Positions 56,108-64,000 of a stretch of DNA of 64,000 nt are shown here, piece after piece (the first letter of the stretch is position 1; each line of letters starts with the position of its first letter). Position numbers and translations under genes: made by a program. Origin of the DNA: Trema orientale (taxonomy: Eukaryota > Streptophyta > Magnoliopsida > Rosales > Cannabaceae). The stretch covers positions 438,502 to 502,501 of the forward strand of contig JXTC01000027.1 in NCBI GenBank assembly GCA_002914845.1, read 5' to 3'. The notes beneath the pieces were generated by a model. That model saw nothing but the letters and a program-made list of their open reading frames with translations. It was not told where the DNA came from and made no database searches.

Positions 56108-59100
56108 TAAAATAAGTATTTGGGAGAAAATATATAAGGCTTTGAATGCAAAATGTTTTGGTATTAATATATATATATATAAACTTATTTAAAACATAAA
56201 AATGGCTAATATGATGATATGGTATTTTTTTTATTTTAAATAAAAAATAAAACTAGTGAAAGTTTCTTAATAATTCTAAATTACTCTCAATTATTATATT
56301 CGTTCGAAAAATAAAATCAAACCTTATCCAACGTATAAATTGAAATTTACTTGCATCTAGAAGCTAGTGATGCTAGTGAGTTTTTCCCTTTTTTTTTTTC
56401 TTTTTAAAGTTTTTTTTTTGGTTAATACAAGTGATATAATATAGTTTTTTTCCCTTTATTTTTAGGTGACAAATACACTCATGATTGCAAAATAATTAAA
56501 TTGAAATGATAATCCAAATGCATACCCATTCGTAATGTGGTTTTGTTGGAGAAAAGTAATTAAACTGATACTTCAAAAATGACAATCCTACAAATAAAAG
56601 GAATATTACGAGGGATGATCCTTCAAAAATGACAATCCTAGAAATAAAAGGAATATTATGAGGGATTATCATTCAATAAAGGGAATGGAGTTGAAAGTAT
56701 TTGTGATAAATAAAGGGATAATCAAATTATCAATTTGATTGCAAATACTTTATTTTTTGGCTTTTCATTGTTTTTTTGGTTGTTAACACAAGTGATATAA
56801 TATAATTTTTTTCTCTTTGTTATTTACACAGAATTGAAATGAAATGAGAATAGGTAAATATGACTTACTATATAACAGGTTGAAAAACCATACCTACCCA
56901 TGAAAAAAAAACAAAAATCTCTATTAAAACATCACTCAAATATATATATATATCCCTCTCCATAAAATAAGCCAGATTCAACCATCTTTTTTCCCTTTAC
57001 ACTGTTCTTTATTTTAAATTTCGATAAAATAAGGCTACTTTATCCTATTGTATCAATTATATACCTTCTAAGAGGAGAGAGATCTTTACCAACATGCCTA
57101 AATTAAAGTTGTTTTGAAATCATATTTGTAACGACAATGATGTTCGGAGTTGAGATTGTAAATTTGATACCCGACTTCTTGTAAAATAAATTCTGATGAA
57201 TGGTCTTTTGATAACTATTTTCCTTATCGAGTAATATGTTCATTTCACTCAATCTAACAAGAGTCCAATAATTTGTTGCAGGTCTAAGTTTATATTTATT
57301 TGCTCAAGTGTTTTAGTTTTCTCGGAATAATTTTAACATGTTGTGCATATAGAGGGATTTTGAAGAATAAGAAAAATCCACTTGTATGTAAAATTATTAT
57401 ACTTTATCTCGTTGTACCAATTGTATAACTTATATATAGATTATATGGGGTATATACTTTTGATTTTATCTTATATAATTATATTTCCTTAGAATTTAGT
57501 ATTTTAATTTGCTCATAGTTGTGATTTCTTTGGATATAATCTTATATACATTATGAAATTTTCTTATCCAACAATATCTTTGCAAAATTTTATTTATGAC
57601 TAAAAGTTGAAATTTAAAATTTATAATTACAATAGAGAGAAAAAAAAAGTGAATTATTTAGATTTATAAAACACATATGTATACGTATTTTTCAAGTTCC
57701 TAATATCCTTGTCTAAATTTATAATTTGTAATTCTTAGTCTCATAATACACTCTTAAATTTTGGCCACCCGTCTTAGTTACCATAATTTTCTTACTTTTA
57801 ATGTACTGACATATTCCCTTAAGTCTTACGACACGAAGAGATAGTTTAGTTTGGCATTTTACTACTTTTGAGGTGCATTCTGTTAAATCAAGTTATTAGC
57901 CAACTAAAGCTACATTGGAGATAAGTTCATGCTCAAATTTACCAGGCATGCATAATTGATGGAGAAAATATTGGGGCTTAACTCTCCCTAGTAAAAGTAA
58001 GATAAGCATTTGGCAAGCTTACCATAATACCTTACCAACGACAGTGGATTTGTTTTATAGGACAGTGATCCCACCACTACATTGTAGCTCATATCACTGG
58101 TGGATGATACATCATTACATATCATTAGTATTGTAGAAATAAACTTATTTCTTCTATTAATAAATTTGGAAGGAATAATTTATATTACTTACTTTGAAAT
58201 AAAATATTTACCTATGGAATAATTCACATTTAATTGAAAATGTTCACTATAACAAGAAAATTTAACACATATATTTGTTATGTTTTGGATTTAGTGTCAA
58301 CTCCTTAGTATTATGCTCATTTAGTTCCTAATGAGATTATCCAATTTCTTCGTGGCCTTTCGGTTTATAAATTTTATTTGAATCCTAAGGCTGAAGGAAC
58401 ATCATTTATTTTGTCTGATTTCTACACCTATCTTATTATAGATTTAGATCTTTGTTCTTTTATTACCACATTATGATATGAGAAAAATAAATTAAATGTA
58501 CTGTAAAATAACTAATTATGAAGACCGAACAAGGGAGACTGATAGGTCTACCCCATCAGTAGGATACTATAGCTTACATGCACATGGTAAACAAAGGACA
58601 TATGTGGCAACCATAAGCATTTCAAAAATAATGATCATGACGAGTTCATAAGTCTACTAGCTACATAATAGTTGATAATCCTACGGATCAGGGATGACCG
58701 AAAATCCCCAATTATTGGAGTCAGGTGCATTGAAAATTTGTTTACTGTTGAATGCATTTAGTTTTTTCTTTTTTCCTTTTTCCTTGCATCATAATCAATT
58801 TGTTTACTTATGAATTTGCTAGGATAACTTTAGGTATGGAGAATTAGCTTATCTATGGAAGACTTTCTCTTCCAATTCAATCTGTTATTGTAAATATTTT
58901 TTGCGTTATAATAATATATTTATTTTCAAAAAAAAATCTGTTATTGTAAAGATTTTTTGCATTATAATAATAGATTTGTTGTCCAAAAAATAAAATAAAA
59001 AGAAACACACCCAAGGAAGAGCTTCTAGATTTAGACTTTAAAGGATTTAGACTTTAGAGGCAGACATTTAGGAGTTATAGGGTCAGCTGGCCGCAGACCA

Positions 59101-59455
59101 GTTCAAGGCATTAGTCAATAATCATTCATCACATACATTTTACTTTATGATTAATTGTCCATTAATGTTTAGTCCATAAATAATAGAAACTAAATCTTAT
59201 TTTCATCAATATTTTTTAATTTCTCAAATTTAGTCCTTGAAATATGTTTTATCTCAATTTTGTTTAAAAACCTTGAAAGGTTATAGCACCAATTCCGTTA
59301 AGCTTTTTAATAAGCTAAAGTACTTATTACGCAATTTTTATGCTATATGGTGTTTGGTTAAAACTTAAAACTTAAGAATAGATTTTTGAATAATTTTTTA
59401 ATCATATTTGGAATTTTAGATTTCATCTTGTGTGGGAATTTGTTCAAGAAATAAT
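56050..59455. other. Intergenic, AT-rich
   Basis: (TAAA)n near 56082-56105, a (TA)n tract near 56942-56952, and at 56870-56945 a segment (CTACCCATGAAAA..AAAATCTCTATT) like 48100-48155 before block C. No gene recognised. Confidence 0.55.
56571..56670. repeat. Tandem duplication of 50 bp
   Basis: Two 50-bp units starting CTTCAAAAATGACAATCCTA (56571 and 56621), differing at three positions. Confidence 0.9.
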
Positions 59456-59459
59456 TAGT

Positions 59460-60689
59460 CTGTTTGTCCCCTGACATTTGCTATCAATATGAATTTTTTT
59501 TCTTACTTTTGATTTTATTTTCAAGTGCCCTTGATAGCAATGTTGTTTTCTTTTGCCCCATCTACTCCAACACTATTAAAAAAATGTTAGTGTATAGTGA
59601 CCAAATAGCTATTTAACTTTTTAAAGAGCTGAATAAATGCTCCTGTAATTTTTTTTTTTGTTGGGTAACTTTTTATGATTAAATAAATGAAATAAATAAA
59701 AAATAAAATATACCATTCTTTTTCATGGTTAAATATATTTATATATATAATAAAAAAATGTGTAATATAATAGTTTTTACTCATACTTGATATATATGTT
59801 GTATTAGATATAGTTTTTTGCTGCAGTATTTGTGTAATTTCATTTTAGATATGAATCTACATCTAATTAAAAAAAGAAAAAAAAAACACACATACACACA
59901 CCTTTTTTTTTCCAGATATATTTAATCCTGCTAAAAAAATGTTATTTTACATTATTTTCATTTATTTCTTGTTTTTAATTATTAAAAAAAAGAATACTTA
60001 GTCATTTTGTCCTTTATCTTGTACCCTCTTTATAGATTTGTCCTCTTATTTTTGACTTTATATTCAAGTACACCCTGAAAGGAAAAGAATCTCTTTTGTC
60101 CTTTAGCATCAACACTTGTAATAGACTGTTAGTGGACAAGAATCAAATAGTTATTTCACCTCCTAGATAGTTTTGTGGATATGAAATTACGAAGTTTTTT
60201 TTTATATGACTTTTAAAACTATTCTGACACTAATGAATTAATTCAAAAATTATTTATTTTATTTTTTCTTGTATATACGTATATAACCATGTAAAAAATA
60301 TTTTTTAAACTCTTTCGTTTATTTAATCATAAAAAACTAACTATTTGGAAATTTTCAATAAAAACATTGTAAAAGACATTTATTTAGCTCTTAAAAATGT
60401 GAAATAATTATTTAGTATTTGTTCACTAACAGTTTTCTAATAATATTAGAGTTGAAGAGGCAAAAAAAGAATAACTTTGTCATTTTAGAGGATACTTGAA
60501 TACTAAGTCAAAAGTCAATGTGTAAAAGGAGAAAAACTTTGCCATCTTTTGAATACATAAATTCTAAGTCAAAAGTGAAAGAGGAAAAAAAAAAAAAAAA
60601 AAACTTAGCCTTTTAGGCAGCACTTGAATGCAAAATCAAAAGTGAGGGAACAAATTCAAATTGATAGTAAATATCACGGACAACACGAC
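59460..60689. mobile_element. Long-inverted-repeat (foldback) element, about 1.2 kb
   Basis: Left end CTGTTTGTCCCCTGACATTT, then GCTATCAATATGAATT. The right end on the opposite strand gives GTGTTGTCCGTGATATTTAC, then TATCAATTTGAATT. The arms hold several related sub-blocks (ACTTTTGATTTTATTTTCAAG, AAGTGCCC, TTGTCCTTT) repeated directly and inversely. AT-rich core. No target duplication identified. Confidence 0.65.
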
Positions 60690-60734
60690 ATATTATTCTT
60701 TATTTTCTTTACATCTCTATTTTTCATGTCTACT

Positions 60735-61430
60735 ACTATCACGACCCGAGGCTGGGGTCAGTGGCAGAATAGATATTTTATAAAATAGAAATACCGAAAA
60801 GTATTTTAAAAATAATACAAAAATACTCGTGAACTTTAATTTTTCAAACTGGCTTCGATAAAATATTTAATTAAAATAAAACTCCACAGTTATATATCAC
60901 TAATTAAACATCGATAATAACAAAATTAATTATTTAATAGTCATACATCGAGCAATCATCTCACACCCAAATACAGACATAGAAAATACAAATCATGTCC
61001 AAATTCCACAAATAAGCTTACTCAGTTATAATTAAATCCAAGTTTCTACTCAGTCTAAATATTTTACAAGTCTCGTAGGAATTTACCAAAATATAAACAA
61101 ACTAGTAAGCCTGCAATGCCTCGATCTAGTTCTCCCAGTCTAAATCACACTGAGTGCCACCTAGGGACAAGAAGGGGATTGAGCTAATGCCTAGTAGAGA
61201 ATCGATTACAAGTTTTTATACATAAAAAATATACTTACATTGAATGTCCTGCATGGTTAGTAGCCCATTCAAAACAGCTCACAAAATCCAATTGGAAATC
61301 CCAGACCAATAGTTTAAATATTCCAAACCATTATAAAACATCCATCAAAACTAGTACATATCTATTCAAGCCAACATATAACGATATATGCAATCATGAT
61401 GTCCGAGGTATCCTAGTGGATCATGTGTGC
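60735..61430 (-). mobile_element. Fragment of an LTR related to the 2256-bp solo LTR, reverse orientation
   Basis: Read on the minus strand it ends GGGTCGTGATA, close to an LTR end of the GGGCGTGACA type. It shares TACT.GGC.T.TAGCTCA and CCTAGGT with the 3' part of the solo LTR (45598-45635). It is truncated where block D begins. Confidence 0.55.
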
Positions 61431-61435
61431 GCGTG

Positions 61436-64000
61436 AGAGAGAGAGAGAAAATAAAAATAAATGAAAAGAATGAGGAAAGAAAAAATAATAAAAAAATAAA
61501 AAAATAAAATAAGAATGAGAATGATGGTAACCGGTTTACTGAAAAGGGAAAATTGTAGCTTATTATCTTAAGGAGAGATAAAAAGGAAAGAAAAAATAGA
61601 AGAAGGAATAAAAAAAGGAAAAAAAGTCAAAGAGAGAGGGGAAAAAAAGGAAAAAAAAAAACCTTCAATATTCTATATTTTGGAACAAAAGGTGAATGTG
61701 ATTTAATTTTAAGGTATATAAACTTCAACACAAACGTTAAGTAGAAATGGTGAATTGAATATTCAATATTCTTCATACTGAATTCTTCAATTGATTAAAT
61801 GAAATTATTTTTCTTCTCAAAAGAAAAAAAAAGAGTAAGAAGAAATTATAGGAATAATCCCAAAAATATTATTTATTTTAACTAAATATCATAGTTAATT
61901 CTCTATTCTCCTAAAATCCAAAAGTATTCCATATGTTTTTTAAAATAGGAAAAAAAATATACCTTATCTACTTTTTTAGTCAAACTTGAAATACAAAGTG
62001 TCTAAAATACCTTTATATATATTTCTAAAATTTATTAACAAAAGTCTCATATTTAATTAGATTTTTTTAAAAAATAAAAATGTTATTTGCTTTTTTTTTT
62101 TGAAGAAAAGAAAAATACTGGCAATAATCATAGACAAATGTTTATGTTTGATAATTATTTTTTTTGGTAATTTTTAAATATTTTTTGTAATAATAAAGAT
62201 AAAATGAATTTGGATATAAATATTCTAAGAGTATTATTATCATTTAAGAAAAATTTAGTCAAAAATTTTGATCAAAAAGAGGAGAGTTATTCTTCCTTTT
62301 TTAGAAAATAGAAGAGATACTTTTGGGTTTATAAGAATATATAGTTAAATGTAGCATTTAATTAAAACATAGAAAGTGTTCTTGGGATTATCCCATAGTA
62401 AATGTTGCATACTAAAGTCTAAAACCATTATTATTACCGAAAGGAAAATAAAAGAAATTAAAAGAGGAAAAGATCTAATTAAAAGGGAAATAAAAAGGGA
62501 TTAAGGCCAATATGTGGTGACGATAAGTGTCAATAGTAAGGAAGCACAACAAGGATGAGCGACAACAACAAAGAGATGAAACGATGATAAACGGTGATGG
62601 CTAGGAGATGCGTGATGATGAGCAGCTACAACAGGTGGAACCCAGGACAGAGATGCAACTCAAGACCTTGAGGAGAAATGTCATCTTTTTTTTTTTTTTT
62701 TTGAGGGTAGATTTCAGATGGGGGGCGATTTGAAATTCATCTGTTTTGGTGGATTTCATTTCATCTCTAAGTAAGAGTTTCTGATTTCCTAGGAGATCAC
62801 TTTACTAAGTGTTAAAAATGTACCAAACATAAGAGAGATACTCATTTCCACACAATGAGTAACCTATACCAAACCAAATGGCTCCTAAAGATAAAATGAA
62901 TACCTTGACGTACACTCCATATTTAATAACTCTAACCCTTAAAAATGAGTATTTAGCTCTCCAAATAGGGTAAAAAACTAAACTGTCCTGAATTATTAAA
63001 GGAGAAATTAGGTGTATATTTTATTTTTACGCTTTACCTTAGTGTATATCAATTTTTACACTCGTTATATCTACTAATATACTAAGTTTAGTTTAGGAAA
63101 TAAGTATCTATTTACATGTCAGTTATTTTACTACTGTAGTTTGGAAAACAAATTTATTTTATTATAAAAGACCCAAATTCAATCATTTTTGCTAGAAGTC
63201 CCTTATTAAGGCGTAACATTCTTCCATCTTCGTCACCTCCGGCAACATAGAAAACTACATTCTTTCCCCTTTGGAAATAACTGTTTTACACATTTACAAT
63301 GTTGCTCCTGAATGTCACAGTCAACACATTATATTCCTAAATCACATATATATATATATGTACATGTTCATTGAGAGTGCCAAATACCTTCTGTTGATGA
63401 GAACCTCAAAGTTTAAACTATCCATAGAAAGTTTTGACTTTTGAGCGACTGGAAAACTTTGTGAAAACTCATAGGTTATAGCGAGTTTGGCAGACTGCCA
63501 TTATCAGCCCTGCATTTTTACGGAAGAAACCCACAAATTTCATACACTAGCGGCTTCGCGTAGAATATGGATTTTTAACCTTCAAATTGGAACTTTTTGA
63601 ACTTTTCCTTTCCTTGGATGCCTCTCTACAAATACTTTGACAAGTTTTAATAAGAAATTGGACTTAGGTCAGTTTTGATTGAGGTATACTTCTATTAATT
63701 TATATCAGGTTAAGCTCCTACATATAAAGATTTGTGGAACTTAAAAAAATGATGCTTTGCTACAATTCCAACGCATTGATAGACTGAGAAATGGTTGTAA
63801 TTGATTCTTCTCAAACAATACTTTGGGAATATCTATTCATAATAAAGTAAAATCAATCATTTTATAAACAAAGAACAACTCATAGTTGATATTCACTTGA
63901 TTCAAACTTCTCCATATGATTGCACTCACTAAGAATGTAAATTGCCTAAGTATAAAAATAAAATAACTACAAATCAAATATAATCAATACGTATAAGTAA
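61436..64000. repeat. Duplicated block, copy D (runs off the window)
   Basis: Starts in a GAGAGAGA tract, matching B from about 41950 and C from about 49040; it lacks the TAGTAAC field on its left. It follows C, not A, in diagnostic positions. The window ends before any F-box gene could be seen. Confidence 0.8.
61851..62394. mobile_element. Long-inverted-repeat MITE, copy in block D
   Basis: Begins GGAATAATCCCAAAAATA and ends GTGTTCTTGGGATTATCCC; same position as in blocks B and C. Confidence 0.8.

Noticed and set aside
59085-59110. GGCCGCAGACCAGTTCAAGG, similar to part of the F-box gene near 54980
   Set aside because: Only about 20 bases with mismatches and no extended homology; it may be chance.
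1-64000. CRISPR array, operon, phage or bacterial defence system
   Set aside because: The sequence is plant nuclear DNA with spliceosomal introns; repeats lack regular spacer architecture and no prokaryotic genes are present.
1-64000. Endogenous viral genes or retroelement polyprotein domains
   Set aside because: No reverse transcriptase, integrase, capsid or viral replication motif was seen; LTR traces are solo or fragmentary.

Overview
The window is plant nuclear DNA from a dicot, most likely a rosid. The evidence is GT-AG introns, AT-rich intergenic DNA full of MITEs, solo LTRs and tRNA-derived SINEs, and three genes whose closest remembered relatives are in Arabidopsis. I cannot name the species. 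A 523-base run of N (38016-38538) and a single N at 2482 show it is assembled sequence.

Layout. 1-10095 (+): the last 22 exons of DEK1 (DEFECTIVE KERNEL1), the membrane-anchored plant calpain; about 690 N-terminal residues lie outside the window. 12933-14348 (-): a four-exon DUF1639 gene, convergent with DEK1, which I rebuilt from splice sites. 14.4-30.7 kb: a transposon-rich spacer with a 1.6-kb Mutator-like element, two hAT-like elements, two SINEs, long-TIR foldback elements and MITEs, several nested. 30892-31074 (+): a 60-residue arabinogalactan peptide of the AGP12/13/14/21 type. The order DEK1, DUF1639, AG-peptide matches Arabidopsis At1g55350, At1g55340, At1g55330 (from memory), so this is conserved microsynteny stretched by transposons.

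36.5-64 kb: a complex duplicated region with four partial copies of one block (A 36487-39105, B 41033-47925, C 48150-53790, D 61436-window end). Two F-box genes on the minus strand are associated with it. The one after block C (54609-55946) is intact. The one after block A (39113-40426) has two frameshifts and looks like a pseudogene. Block B is a chimera of the A and C/D lineages and carries a 2256-bp solo LTR whose empty site survives in A.

The three syntenic genes do not form a pathway as far as the sequence shows; DEK1 and AG-peptides both act at the plasma membrane/cell wall. I found no undescribed multi-gene system. The most informative material is the genome-dynamics record: nested insertions with target-site duplications, paired empty and filled sites, a chimeric duplication, and relic exons of an unrecognised gene carried in the duplicated blocks.
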